Below, piece after piece: positions 51,803-60,305 of a stretch of 64,000 nt of DNA. How positions within the stretch are numbered: position 1 is the first letter of the stretch; each line of letters starts with the position of its first letter. The stretch is from an uncultured Clostridia bacterium. GTDB taxonomy: Bacteria > Bacillota > Clostridia > Oscillospirales > Acutalibacteraceae. The DNA lies in the NCBI GenBank assembly GCA_904399395.1, contig CAJFPJ010000068.1, positions 29,366-93,365 on the forward strand. Reading direction: 5' to 3'. Below the pieces are notes generated by a model. That model was not told the origin of the DNA, did no database searches, and saw only the letters and a program-made list of their open reading frames with translations. A program made the translations under genes and the position numbers.

Positions 51803-53185
51803 ATGACAAGGCTTCCAACGCAATCACCGCCCCGGCGTCAGGCCGCAGGGGCCAATACGGGTATGCGCCGTCCGGCTTCGTCGGGAGGGGCGCGTTCCGG
51901 GCATCCTTCCCCACGTCCCTCTTCCCGGCCTTCCGGTGGGCGAAGAGGTGACTCTTCCCAGGAGCAGCGCGGTTCCCATCAGGTTCAAGCGGCGCAGAAG
52001 GCACCTGCTAAGAAAAACAGAGCTGTTCGGCGGATCCGAAAAAAGTTGCAGCTTTTTTCTATCCGTTCCGGTATGGATCTGCCCCTGTTTTTTCTGGTGC
52101 TTGTTCTGTTGACCATCGGCCTTGTCATGCTGTTTTCGGCCAGTTATGCCTATGCCTATTATAATCAGAATGGCGACAGTTACTATTTTATTGCGCGTCA
52201 GGCGATGTTTGCGGTTTTGGGCGTAGCTGTTATGGTTCTGATTTCGTACTTTGATTATCACCATTTCCATAAGTTGGCGATACCCATTCTTTTGGTGACG
52301 TATGCTATACTCATCCTGATGCTTGTGGCCAAAGGGACCCCCCTTGTTCCCAACATTAACGATACCTACAGATGGTTTTATATAGGGCCTATCAATTTTC
52401 AGCCTTCTGAAATTGCTAAATTTGCTCTGATTTTGATTTTTGCTCATCTGATTTCTCTTAACTTTGATAAGATGCAGACCTTCCGCTATGGGATTCTTCC
52501 CTATATTCTTCTTTTGGGCTCCATTGCGGGGTTGGTTGTTGCAGAAAAACACATCTCTGCTACCGTGATTATCCTTCTTCTGGGGGCTGTGATGCTCTTT
52601 GTGGGGGGAGTGCGCCTCAGATGGTTCGGTGTAGCCTTGGGTGGCTTGGGAGCAGCTGTGCTATATCTTCTTTTCTGCACGGATGTTTTCAAATATGCCA
52701 TGAATCGTATATACGGCTGGCTGGATCCTTTCAATCCTCCGGCGGGCGTGGATACCTGGCAGACTCGCCAGTCTCTTATGTCCATCGGATCAGGTGGCCT
52801 CTTAGGGTTGGGGCTCGGGCAGTCTCGGCAGAAATACCTGTATCTGCCAGAGCCGCAAAATGACTTTATCTTTGCTATTGTGTGTGAGGAACTAGGCTTT
52901 ATTGGTGCATTGATTATCATTATCCTATTTGCTATGCTGGTCTGGCGGGGAGTTACCATCTCCATGAAGGCAAAGGATAAATTTGGTATGCTTCTGGGGG
53001 TTGGTCTGAGCCTGCAGATTGGCCTGCAGGTGGTTTTGAATATTGCCGTAGTGACTAACACAATTCCTAATACGGGTATCAGCCTTCCGTTCTTCAGCTA
53101 TGGAGGCACATCTCTTGTGATCCTGATGGCGGAGATGGGAATTGTTTTATCTATAAGCCGGAATTCGGCTATTGAGAAATCATAG
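51803..53185 (+). CDS. ftsW: FtsW-type peptidoglycan glycosyltransferase
   Basis: A 460-residue SEDS protein with ten membrane helices, which polymerises lipid II at the septum. LMLFSASYAYAYY, GPINFQPSEIAKFALI and the closing NTGISLPFFSYGGTSLVI are family blocks; GGLLGLGLGQSRQKYLYLPE is also present. The first 85 residues form a Pro/Arg/Ser/Gln-rich basic cytosolic tail that most FtsW proteins lack. The ATG here and the TTG directly before it are both plausible. The placement before murG supports FtsW rather than RodA or SpoVE. Confidence 0.93.
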   Translation: MTRLPTQSPPRRQAAGANTGMRRPASSGGARSGHPSPRPSSRPSGGRRGDSSQEQRGSHQVQAAQKAPAKKNRAVRRIRKKLQLFSIRSGMDLPLFFLVLVLLTIGLVMLFSASYAYAYYNQNGDSYYFIARQAMFAVLGVAVMVLISYFDYHHFHKLAIPILLVTYAILILMLVAKGTPLVPNINDTYRWFYIGPINFQPSEIAKFALILIFAHLISLNFDKMQTFRYGILPYILLLGSIAGLVVAEKHISATVIILLLGAVMLFVGGVRLRWFGVALGGLGAAVLYLLFCTDVFKYAMNRIYGWLDPFNPPAGVDTWQTRQSLMSIGSGGLLGLGLGQSRQKYLYLPEPQNDFIFAIVCEELGFIGALIIIILFAMLVWRGVTISMKAKDKFGMLLGVGLSLQIGLQVVLNIAVVTNTIPNTGISLPFFSYGGTSLVILMAEMGIVLSISRNSAIEKS

Positions 53186-53294
53186 CGGCCCATGGCGGGG
53201 GCGGTGCAGTATCCTAAAGGTCCCCAGACGTGTAGGCACGCAGGGAACCCTCTCTTTGTTCAGAGGGGAAATACAGAAAGGTGCATGATACGAG

Positions 53295-54440
53295 ATGAGA
53301 ATCCTATTTGCTGGTGGCGGCACGGCGGGGCATATTAATCCTGCTTTGGCTATTGCGGGAACCGTGCGGGAAAAGGAACCGGACGCTGAGATCTTATATA
53401 TAGGTGCAAAGGGCGGTATGGAGGAAAAGCTTGTCCCTGCTGCAGGGTATGAATTCCGCAGTGTCACAATCTCCGGTTTTCAGCGGAAGCTTTCCTGGGC
53501 CAATGTGAAGAAGAACATAAGGACAGTGAAAAATATTTTTACCTCCACGGCTGAGGCTAAACGGATCATTCGGGAATTCAAGCCGGATATCTGTGTAGGA
53601 ACAGGCGGTTACGTTGCGGGTCCTGTCATCCGGGAAGCAATGAAGCTGGGGATACCGGCTGTTATCCATGAGCAGAACGCTTATCCTGGCGTGACAAATA
53701 AGGCTTTGAGCAAGCATGCCAAGCGCACCATGCTGGCTGTGGCAGATGCACAGCCTCATCTTTCCCCTTCGGCCCACTGTGTGGTAACGGGGAATCCCAT
53801 TCGCCCGGCGGTTTTGCGGGCAGATAGGCAGCAGGCCAGGGCAGCCCTGGGAATCAGCCAGAACACACCCTTAATCCTTAGCTTCGGCGGCAGCCTGGGG
53901 GCCCGGCGCATCAATGAGGCTGTGGCAGAGCTGCTTCTATGGAGTGCATCGGAAGCATGCCCCTTCCAGTTCCATCATATCCATGGTTTCGGCCAGTGGG
54001 GAAAATGGTTCCCCGATCTTCTGAAAGAGAAAGGGTTGGATGTTTCCCAGCATCCGGGTATAGACATTCGTGAATATATTACGGATATGCCTGAATGCCT
54101 GGCGGCGGCTGATCTGGTAATCTGCCGGGCGGGAGCTATTACTCTTTCTGAATTACAAGCCCAGGGAAAGGCGGCCATTTTGATTCCTTCCCCAAATGTG
54201 GCGGAAAATCATCAGTATCACAACGCTATGGCCATGGTGAAGAGGGAAGCAGCCGTTATTCTGGAAGAAAAGGATCTTACCGGAGAGGCTCTTTGCATGG
54301 CTGTAAAAAAACTTTTTGAAGAGCCTGGAGCCATAGAAAAGCTGGCAGAGAACGCGAGAAAAATGGCCATTACAGATGCTAACGAACGTATTTACAGCAT
54401 TTTGAAAGAGGTGCTAAAGGAAAGCGCCAAAGGCCGCTGA
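53295..54440 (+). CDS. murG: UDP-GlcNAc:lipid I GlcNAc transferase MurG
   Basis: A 381-residue GT-B glycosyltransferase on the inner membrane face that makes lipid II. FAGGGTAGHINPALAI is the N-terminal glycine-rich loop, VGTGGYVAGPVI the second, and SFGGSLGARRINEAV the third. The donor-site ICRAGAITLSELQ and NHQYHNA follow in the C-terminal domain. It lies between ftsW and murA. AAAGGTG precedes the ATG. Confidence 0.96.
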   Translation: MRILFAGGGTAGHINPALAIAGTVREKEPDAEILYIGAKGGMEEKLVPAAGYEFRSVTISGFQRKLSWANVKKNIRTVKNIFTSTAEAKRIIREFKPDICVGTGGYVAGPVIREAMKLGIPAVIHEQNAYPGVTNKALSKHAKRTMLAVADAQPHLSPSAHCVVTGNPIRPAVLRADRQQARAALGISQNTPLILSFGGSLGARRINEAVAELLLWSASEACPFQFHHIHGFGQWGKWFPDLLKEKGLDVSQHPGIDIREYITDMPECLAAADLVICRAGAITLSELQAQGKAAILIPSPNVAENHQYHNAMAMVKREAAVILEEKDLTGEALCMAVKKLFEEPGAIEKLAENARKMAITDANERIYSILKEVLKESAKGR

Positions 54441-54522
54441 TAAAGCGGGCTGCCGCACCGCTTTTCCCCTTTTTGCATAGTATGGAATACTTCATGCTAT
54501 TGAAAAAGGGGAATGAAAGCGT

Positions 54523-55782
54523 ATGGCAACATTACAGATCCGCGGCCCCGTGCGCCTCTCGGGCGAATTGACCATCCACGGCGCCAAAAACAGCACGCTG
54601 CCTTTGATGGCAGCTGCATTGCTCTGTCAAGGCCCCACCGTATTACATAATTGCCCCAAGCTTTCTGACGTAGATGTGTCCGTCAGGATCCTTAGGGGGC
54701 TGGGCTGCCGGGTGAAGCGCGAAGGCGCTTCTGTCTGGATCGATCCAGTGCCTGCAGACGGTTTTGAGATTCCCGATACCCTAATGCGGGAAATGCGTTC
54801 CTCTATTGTATTTCTCGGAGCTATTCTGGCGAAAATGGGAAAAGCCGTTCTCTCGTTTCCTGGGGGCTGCGAGTTGGGTCCCCGGCCTATCGATCTGCAT
54901 CTGAGCGCTCTGAGAAAGCTGGGAGCAGAAATTTGTGAGGATTACGGTTGCCTGACCTGTACGGTCACAGGAAGGCTTCACGGCGCACCCATTAGTCTCA
55001 CCTTCCCCAGCGTGGGGGCCACAGAAAATATTTTGCTGGCTGCTGCCACAGCCGAAGGGCTGACGGTAATTACCAACGCGGCAAGAGAACCGGAAATCTG
55101 TGATCTGGCAGATTTTCTTAACAGTTGCGGCGCAAAAATTCATGGGGCGGGGGAAAGCACTATCGTAATCCAGGGAGTGGATTCCCTTTCAGGCTGCGAT
55201 CATAAGGTGATCCCCGATCGCATTGTTGCGGCTACCTATCTGTGTGCGGCTGCAATTACGGGGGGAAGCATCCTCCTCCATGGGGTAGAGCCTTCCCATC
55301 TGACACCAATGATTCCCATTTTTGAGGAATGTGGATGTATTTTGGAAACCGATAAAGATATGGTCTGGCTGAAGGCCCCCAGACGGCTTTCCCGTGTAAC
55401 CGGCATACGCACGATGCCTTATCCGGGATTTCCAACAGATGCGCAGCCGCCAGTGATGGCGATGCTTTCCATAGCATCGGGAACCAGCATGTTTGTGGAA
55501 AATATATTCGAGAGCCGCTATAAGCATGTGGGCGAATTGCTTCGGCTGGGCGCCAATATCAAGGTGGAAGGTCGTGTGGCTGTGATAGAGGGTGTTTCTC
55601 GCCTGACAGGCGCTTCGGTAGAAGCTCCTGATCTCCGTGGAGGGGCTGCTTTGGTAGTTGCAGGGCTGGCAGCTCACGGTTCCACTTCTGTTTCGGGCCT
55701 GCGCCATATTGATCGAGGATATGAGAGCATAGAAAACAATTTGATCCAGTTGGGAGCAGATATTCGAAGAGTATATTCATAA
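54523..55782 (+). CDS. murA: UDP-N-acetylglucosamine 1-carboxyvinyltransferase MurA
   Basis: A 419-residue enzyme for the first committed step of peptidoglycan synthesis. HGAKNSTLPLMAAAL opens the first domain. FPGGCELGPRPIDLH contains the catalytic cysteine targeted by fosfomycin, equivalent to Cys115 of E. coli. NPITA-like FPTDAQPPVMAML and RYKHVGELLRLGANI are in the second half. AAGGGG precedes the ATG. Firmicutes often carry two MurA enzymes; this one sits in the dcw cluster between murG and ftsQ. Confidence 0.95.
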   Translation: MATLQIRGPVRLSGELTIHGAKNSTLPLMAAALLCQGPTVLHNCPKLSDVDVSVRILRGLGCRVKREGASVWIDPVPADGFEIPDTLMREMRSSIVFLGAILAKMGKAVLSFPGGCELGPRPIDLHLSALRKLGAEICEDYGCLTCTVTGRLHGAPISLTFPSVGATENILLAAATAEGLTVITNAAREPEICDLADFLNSCGAKIHGAGESTIVIQGVDSLSGCDHKVIPDRIVAATYLCAAAITGGSILLHGVEPSHLTPMIPIFEECGCILETDKDMVWLKAPRRLSRVTGIRTMPYPGFPTDAQPPVMAMLSIASGTSMFVENIFESRYKHVGELLRLGANIKVEGRVAVIEGVSRLTGASVEAPDLRGGAALVVAGLAAHGSTSVSGLRHIDRGYESIENNLIQLGADIRRVYS

Positions 55783-55883
55783 TTTTATATACTGTTAGTA
55801 TATTCTAATTTAGATGTATGATTTGCCGCACAAAAAGTATACAGTATAGGGAATGTTGAATTTGAAAGAAAGGATGTGCCGTA

Positions 55884-56891
55884 ATGCGCCAGCAGGTTCC
55901 AAACCAGAGAAGACAGCCGCCTTCCGCACCGCAGAGGGGGAGGCGGTCGTCTGCTTCCCGCCAAAGGGACCGGGTTGAGCAGCGCAGAAGACGTAGGAGA
56001 CGGCGGAATATAGTGTTCTATACGGCTCTGTTTTTGCTGGTCATCGGCGTGGCTATTCTTTTATGCTTTACTGTGCTTTTCAAACTGGAAACGGTATCTG
56101 TTTCCGGCTCATCCCGATACAGTGCGGAAGAAATCGTAAAAGCCAGTGGTCTTGTAAAGGGAGAAAACCTGTTCCGCCAGGATTTGGATAAGGCTTCCAG
56201 CCGGGTGGAAGAGGCTCTTCCGTATATAGGGGAGGCCCAGGTCAGCCGTAAACTCCCAGCAGAGATCGTTATAACGGTTTCAGAGGCCCAGATAGCAGGC
56301 GTGGTGGAGTTTGAAGGCCAGAAGATTCTGCTGGATGCAAAGGGTAAGGTGCTGGAGGCAACAGGGGAGGCCCCGGAAAACTGCCCGGTCTTCAAAGGGT
56401 TGAAAATAAAGGATGCAGTTCCCGGAAAACCTCTTCAGTATGCGGATGAGGAACAGAAAAAAACAGTGGATTCCCTGATGCAGGCTATTGAGGAAAGTGG
56501 TCTTTCCAACATCACGGAATACGATGTTACAGACATCTATAACCTTTCTTTGGTTTATAACAATAGAATACGGTTGGAACTGGGAGTCTCCACCGATCTG
56601 GTCTATAAGCTGCGCTTTTTCAATGAAGGTCTTCTCCAAGCCGGGAAGCTGACAGATAAGGATATGGGGACATTGGATCTTTCTCAGGCTTCTGATACCA
56701 ATAAGGCTTATTTCCAGGAGGAGGACATCGCTTCCTCGGCGGCATCCTCTTCGGCTGCTTCCTCTTCCGGGCCGGAGAGCAGTGCTTCGGCCGTCTCTTC
56801 TGAAGCACAGAGTTCACAGGGGGATTCGGAGCCTGTATCTTCTGCATCTTCTATAGCTTCCGGGGTGGATTCAGGCGATGAGACCGGCTGA
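55884..56891 (+). CDS. ftsQ: Cell division protein FtsQ/DivIB
   Basis: A 335-residue single-pass membrane protein. A 45-residue Arg/Gln/Pro/Ser-rich cytosolic tail precedes a helix near residues 46-68. A POTRA domain follows (VSVSGSSRYSAEEIVKASGL to about 140), then the FtsQ beta domain. The last 60 residues are almost only Ser, Ala, Gly and Glu, so disordered. FtsQ/DivIB links FtsL-DivIC to the rest of the divisome. AAAGGATG precedes the ATG. Confidence 0.9.
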   Translation: MRQQVPNQRRQPPSAPQRGRRSSASRQRDRVEQRRRRRRRRNIVFYTALFLLVIGVAILLCFTVLFKLETVSVSGSSRYSAEEIVKASGLVKGENLFRQDLDKASSRVEEALPYIGEAQVSRKLPAEIVITVSEAQIAGVVEFEGQKILLDAKGKVLEATGEAPENCPVFKGLKIKDAVPGKPLQYADEEQKKTVDSLMQAIEESGLSNITEYDVTDIYNLSLVYNNRIRLELGVSTDLVYKLRFFNEGLLQAGKLTDKDMGTLDLSQASDTNKAYFQEEDIASSAASSSAASSSGPESSASAVSSEAQSSQGDSEPVSSASSIASGVDSGDETG

Positions 56892-56956
56892 AAACGGGGA
56901 AAAGCATGAACTTTTCTTAAATTCTTGCCATTAGACGGAATTCGAGAAAATATTGG

Positions 56957-56985
56957 TTGAAATTAACCTTTAAACGTGATAAATT
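56957..56985 (+). promoter_or_regulatory. Possible promoter TTGAAA-17-TAAATT for ftsZ
   Basis: A moderate -35 TTGAAA at 56957-56962 and -10 TAAATT at 56980-56985 are 17 bases apart in an AT-rich interval. It may allow ftsZ to be expressed apart from the rest of the cluster. Confidence 0.35.
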
Positions 56986-57074
56986 AGTACTATATAAATA
57001 GAGATCTGCGTATTGTTTCATTTTATGAGACAAGCCGTGCATATATGCAGTAAAAATAAGGGGGACGCGCAATC

Positions 57075-58190
57075 ATGCCTTTCGAGATTGACAATGATTT
57101 TGATAACAACAGTGTTCAGATAAAGGTAGTCGGTGTGGGCGGCGGCGGCGGAAACGCTGTGGACCGCATGGTCACTATGGGAGCAAAAGGGATGGAATTC
57201 ATCTCTGTAAATACGGATCGCCAGGCTCTCAACCGCTCTAAGGCTACACAGAAGATCCAGATTGGCGAAAAGGTCACCCATGGAAAGGGCGCCGGTTCCA
57301 AACCCGAAGTGGGTGAAAAGTCTGCAGAAGAAAGCCGGGACGCCATCGCGGGGGCTATCCGCGGCAGCGATATGGTCTTTATTACAGCCGGTATGGGCGG
57401 TGGCACGGGAACGGGCGCAGCTCCCATTGTGGCAGAAATTGCCCGTGATATGGGTATCCTCACGGTGGGGATTGTGACCAAGCCCTTCAATTTTGAGGGA
57501 AAGCGTCGCATGGAGCAGGCGGAAAAAGGCATTAAGGCGCTCCGCGAACATGTGGATTCCTTGGTGGTTATTCCCAATGAAAGATTGAAATATGTGAGCG
57601 AGCAGAAAATTACGCTGCTGAATGCTTTCTCTGTGGCGGACGATGTGCTTCGTCAGGGTGTGCAGAGTATCTCGGATCTGATCAAACTGCCCGGCCTTGT
57701 AAACCTGGATTTTGCAGACGTTACGGCTATCATGAAAGACGCCGGTTATGCACACATGGGCGTGGGCCGAGCTTCCGGCAAGGATAAGGCAGAAACGGCT
57801 GCACAGTTGGCTATTTCCAGCCCCCTGTTGGAGACGGCCATCAACGGTGCCAAGGGTGTTATTATCAATATTACCTCTTCGCCGGATATCGGCTTGGAAG
57901 AGATCGAGATCGCTTCTTCCATGATTACCAAGCAGGCTCATGAGGAGGCGAACATCATCTGGGGCGCGGCCTTCGACGAAACTATGGAGGACGAGCTCAG
58001 TGTGACGGTTATCGCCACGGGCTTTACCAATTTGAATGGAGAAGAGGTTCCCTCCATTGCTGCTAGTGCAGCTCCCGGGGAGCCCAAGCCCGCAGTGGCA
58101 GCTCCGTCGCCTGCTTCTTCTCCTGCATCAGACAATTCTTTGGGAGAAGAAGATTTTGTGGATATCATTTCTATTTTTAACCGCAAATAA
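57075..58190 (+). CDS. ftsZ: Cell division GTPase FtsZ
   Basis: A 371-residue tubulin homologue that forms the Z ring. [15 protein letters not shown] begins the nucleotide-binding domain, and the tubulin signature [12 protein letters not shown] lies near residues 105-116. [13 protein letters not shown] [10 protein letters not shown], with the catalytic T7-loop aspartates, is near 210. A Pro/Ala/Ser linker ends in the conserved C-terminal peptide [13 protein letters not shown], which binds FtsA, SepF or ZapA-type partners. AAGGGGGA precedes the ATG. A strong terminator follows. Confidence 0.98.
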   Translation: MPFEIDNDFDNNSVQIKVVGVGGGGGNAVDRMVTMGAKGMEFISVNTDRQALNRSKATQKIQIGEKVTHGKGAGSKPEVGEKSAEESRDAIAGAIRGSDMVFITAGMGGGTGTGAAPIVAEIARDMGILTVGIVTKPFNFEGKRRMEQAEKGIKALREHVDSLVVIPNERLKYVSEQKITLLNAFSVADDVLRQGVQSISDLIKLPGLVNLDFADVTAIMKDAGYAHMGVGRASGKDKAETAAQLAISSPLLETAINGAKGVIINITSSPDIGLEEIEIASSMITKQAHEEANIIWGAAFDETMEDELSVTVIATGFTNLNGEEVPSIAASAAPGEPKPAVAAPSPASSPASDNSLGEEDFVDIISIFNRK

Positions 58191-58231
58191 GAATTTTTGT
58201 GTGGAGAGAAGTGTTCATCTCGAAAAAGAAT

Positions 58232-58272
58232 AAAAGGCCGCAGCAGTTTTATTACTGCTGCGGCCTTTTGAG
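58232..58272. terminator. Terminator after ftsZ
   Basis: A perfect 15-bp stem AAAAGGCCGCAGCAG (58232-58246) / CTGCTGCGGCCTTTT (58255-58269) closes the dcw cluster. Confidence 0.9.
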
Positions 58273-58384
58273 GTGTTAATAGAAAGAAAAGCTTTTTGAT
58301 TTGCTTGTTTTTATTCAAATTGGCCTATTTTAGGCGTTTTAGAGGCTTTTAGACAGATTAGATGGAGATATTGCTCTTTTTCTC

Positions 58385-58412
58385 TTGTAATCGTTCCATG
58401 ATGTGCTATAAT
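58385..58412 (+). promoter_or_regulatory. Promoter TTGTAA-16-TATAAT for the corA leader
   Basis: TTGTAA at 58385-58390 and a perfect TATAAT at 58407-58412 have a 16-base spacer. Transcription would begin near 58419, about 160 bases before corA. Confidence 0.6.
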
Positions 58413-58418
58413 AACTAA

Positions 58419-58579
58419 AGATAATGTTTTTTGACCTGCATGCTTCCGCGGGATTTTTCGTATTTAATTTCCGAGGAAGTTAGCAGGTCTTTGTCAGGAG
58501 GTGGCATTGTGAAACCAGACCCTTTATGTGGTTTATGTGAAATCAGAGAAAAAAGTGAAGATAAAGGAGATGCAGGCCA
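58419..58579 (+). promoter_or_regulatory. Structured corA leader
   Basis: A long-range stem GACCTGC (58433-58439) / GCAGGTC (58483-58489) encloses CTTCC (58443-58447) / GGAAG (58475-58479). It ends just before the AGGAGGTG ribosome site of the upstream ORF at 58509. It does not resemble the M-box riboswitch. It may control access to the upstream ORF. Confidence 0.5.
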
Positions 58580-58616
58580 ATGCTATCTTATTACAAAACC
58601 ATCGATGGGAAGATGA
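58509..58616 (+). CDS. Upstream leader ORF of corA (35 codons)
   Basis: A 35-codon frame starts with GTG seven bases behind a near-perfect AGGAGGTG, a better site than that of corA itself. The peptide begins MKPDPLCGLCEIREKSEDKGD and has three cysteines. It overlaps the first 37 bases of corA in another frame, and the corA ribosome site lies inside it. The M-x-P-D-P opening resembles the MgtL leader peptide of E. coli (MEPDPTP...), whose Pro/Asp codons destabilise ribosomes at low Mg2+. A regulatory role is inference. Confidence 0.55.
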   Translation: MKPDPLCGLCEIREKSEDKGDAGQCYLITKPSMGR

Positions 58617-59506
58617 CTGCTTTGGATCAGGTGGAGCCCGGCTGCTGGATCCGCTGTGTAGACCCTACGGATGAAGAGATCCGTTCTTTGATCCGGGATT
58701 TTCACATAGAACCGGACTTTTTTCGCTCCGCCTTGGACGAAGAAGAATCCTCCCATATTGATATAGAGGATGAAAGCACCCTGATCGTGGTGGATATTCC
58801 CATTCTGGAGAAAAATGGAAAAAATCTGGCGTACAGCACCATGCCTTTGGGAATCATTATAACGGAGAAAAATATTCTTACCGTCTGTCTGCGGGAAAAT
58901 CCCATTATGACGGAATTTGCCGAGGGAATGGTCAAGAACGTCCAGACAAATCTGAAGACCCGCTTTACTCTCACGATCATGCTTCGCATAGCCACACGTT
59001 TTTTACAGTATCTGAAACAGATCGATAAATTGAGCGATAAAGTGGAGCGTTCCCTGCGCAAATCTATGCACAATGAGGAACTGATTCAGCTTCTGGATAT
59101 TGAAAAATCCTTGGTGTATTTTTCCTCATCTCTGAAAGCAGATGAAATCACCATGGAGAAGATCATGCGGGGCCGTGCCATCAAGCTGTATGATGAGGAT
59201 CAGGAGCTTTTGGAGGATGTGCTGATTGAAATCAAGCAGGCCATTGAGATGAGTAATATTTATCTTAATATTCTTTCCGGAACTATGGATGCCTTTGCTT
59301 CCGTTATCAGCAACAATCTGAATGTGGTGATGAAGGTGTTGGCTTCCATTACGCTTTTGATGTCCATCCCCACGATTATTTCCAGCTTCTATGGAATGAA
59401 TGTGGATTGGCTTCCCTTCCCGAATTTCTGGTTCCCAACTTTCTTGGCTGCGGCATGTATGCTTGTGGCATATTGGATTTTGAAGAAAAAGGAAATGTTC
59501 CACTGA
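58580..59506 (+). CDS. corA: CorA family Mg2+/divalent cation transporter
   Basis: A 308-residue membrane transporter. The long cytosolic N-terminal domain is followed by a helical stalk and two C-terminal membrane helices near residues 250-272 and 283-302. The selectivity motif YGMNVD lies between them. AAAGGAG is ten bases before the ATG. The gene has its own promoter, a structured leader and an overlapping upstream ORF, all of which suggest regulation by Mg2+ supply. Confidence 0.94.
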   Translation: MLSYYKTIDGKMTALDQVEPGCWIRCVDPTDEEIRSLIRDFHIEPDFFRSALDEEESSHIDIEDESTLIVVDIPILEKNGKNLAYSTMPLGIIITEKNILTVCLRENPIMTEFAEGMVKNVQTNLKTRFTLTIMLRIATRFLQYLKQIDKLSDKVERSLRKSMHNEELIQLLDIEKSLVYFSSSLKADEITMEKIMRGRAIKLYDEDQELLEDVLIEIKQAIEMSNIYLNILSGTMDAFASVISNNLNVVMKVLASITLLMSIPTIISSFYGMNVDWLPFPNFWFPTFLAAACMLVAYWILKKKEMFH

Positions 59507-59729
59507 AGATGGAGAAAAGCCTTCAGGGAGAATCCGATGTGGGGCTGACATCTTGTGATAGTTTGGACACGGGAGCTGCAGATGTTGCTGGTTCCCGTTT
59601 TCTATGGGATGGGGAAACCAGTAACGGCGGATGTACGGCATCCGGCAATAAAGGCCGGCCTCTTGAAGTATGGAGAACAGTACGCTAATCCATTTTGCAG
59701 AGAGCGGCCCAGTCTAAGGAGGTATATAC

Positions 59730-60263
59730 ATGTCTGAAAGGCTTCATGTGACGGTGGAATCCCTGCCACAAGTGGCAAAAAACCTGCGAGCGGGGCAGAA
59801 TATCTTTTTGAGCGGCACAATCTATACAGCCCGGGATGCGGCCCATAAGCGCCTTACCGCCATGTTGGAAAAGGGAGAGCCTCTTCCTTTTCCTATGAAG
59901 GGATCTGTGATTTATTATGCGGGGCCCACACCTACGCCAGAAGGGCTGCCGATCGGTTCTTGTGGGCCTACCACTTCTTCCCGGATGGATGTATTTGCAC
60001 CCCGTTTCCTGGATTTGGGCCTTGTTGCCATGATCGGGAAAGGAAACCGCAGCCGAGAGGTGTGTGCTGCCATCGAGAGGAACAATGCTGTGTATCTTTG
60101 CGCTTTGGGAGGGGCGGGGGCTTTGGCTGCAAAGGCTGTCCGTTCACTGGAGGTTGTGGCCTTTGAGGATCTGGGCTGTGAATCCATAAAGCGTCTAGAG
60201 ATTGAGAACTTTCCTCTTATTGTGGGTATTGATTGTGTTGGCGGCAGTTTGTTTTCTGCATAA
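59730..60263 (+). CDS. Class I fumarase/tartrate dehydratase beta subunit
   Basis: A 177-residue protein of the fumarate hydratase C-terminal domain family (FumB/TtdB). FLSGTIYTARDAAHKRL near residue 27, GPTTSSRMD near 80 and MIGKGNRS near 100 are family blocks. The beta subunit normally pairs with a 280-residue alpha subunit that holds the [4Fe-4S] cluster for hydration of fumarate or a related acid. No alpha-subunit gene is adjacent; the 220 bases upstream hold no gene. AAGGAGG precedes the ATG. Confidence 0.9.
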   Translation: MSERLHVTVESLPQVAKNLRAGQNIFLSGTIYTARDAAHKRLTAMLEKGEPLPFPMKGSVIYYAGPTPTPEGLPIGSCGPTTSSRMDVFAPRFLDLGLVAMIGKGNRSREVCAAIERNNAVYLCALGGAGALAAKAVRSLEVVAFEDLGCESIKRLEIENFPLIVGIDCVGGSLFSA

Positions 60264-60305
60264 GAGGGTGGGAAAGAGCTGCATTTTAGAAAAGGAGAAT
60301 AGAAT

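Noticed and set aside
58419..58579. M-box Mg2+ riboswitch ahead of corA
   Set aside because: The leader is short and lacks the M-box conserved core; a leader ORF fits better.
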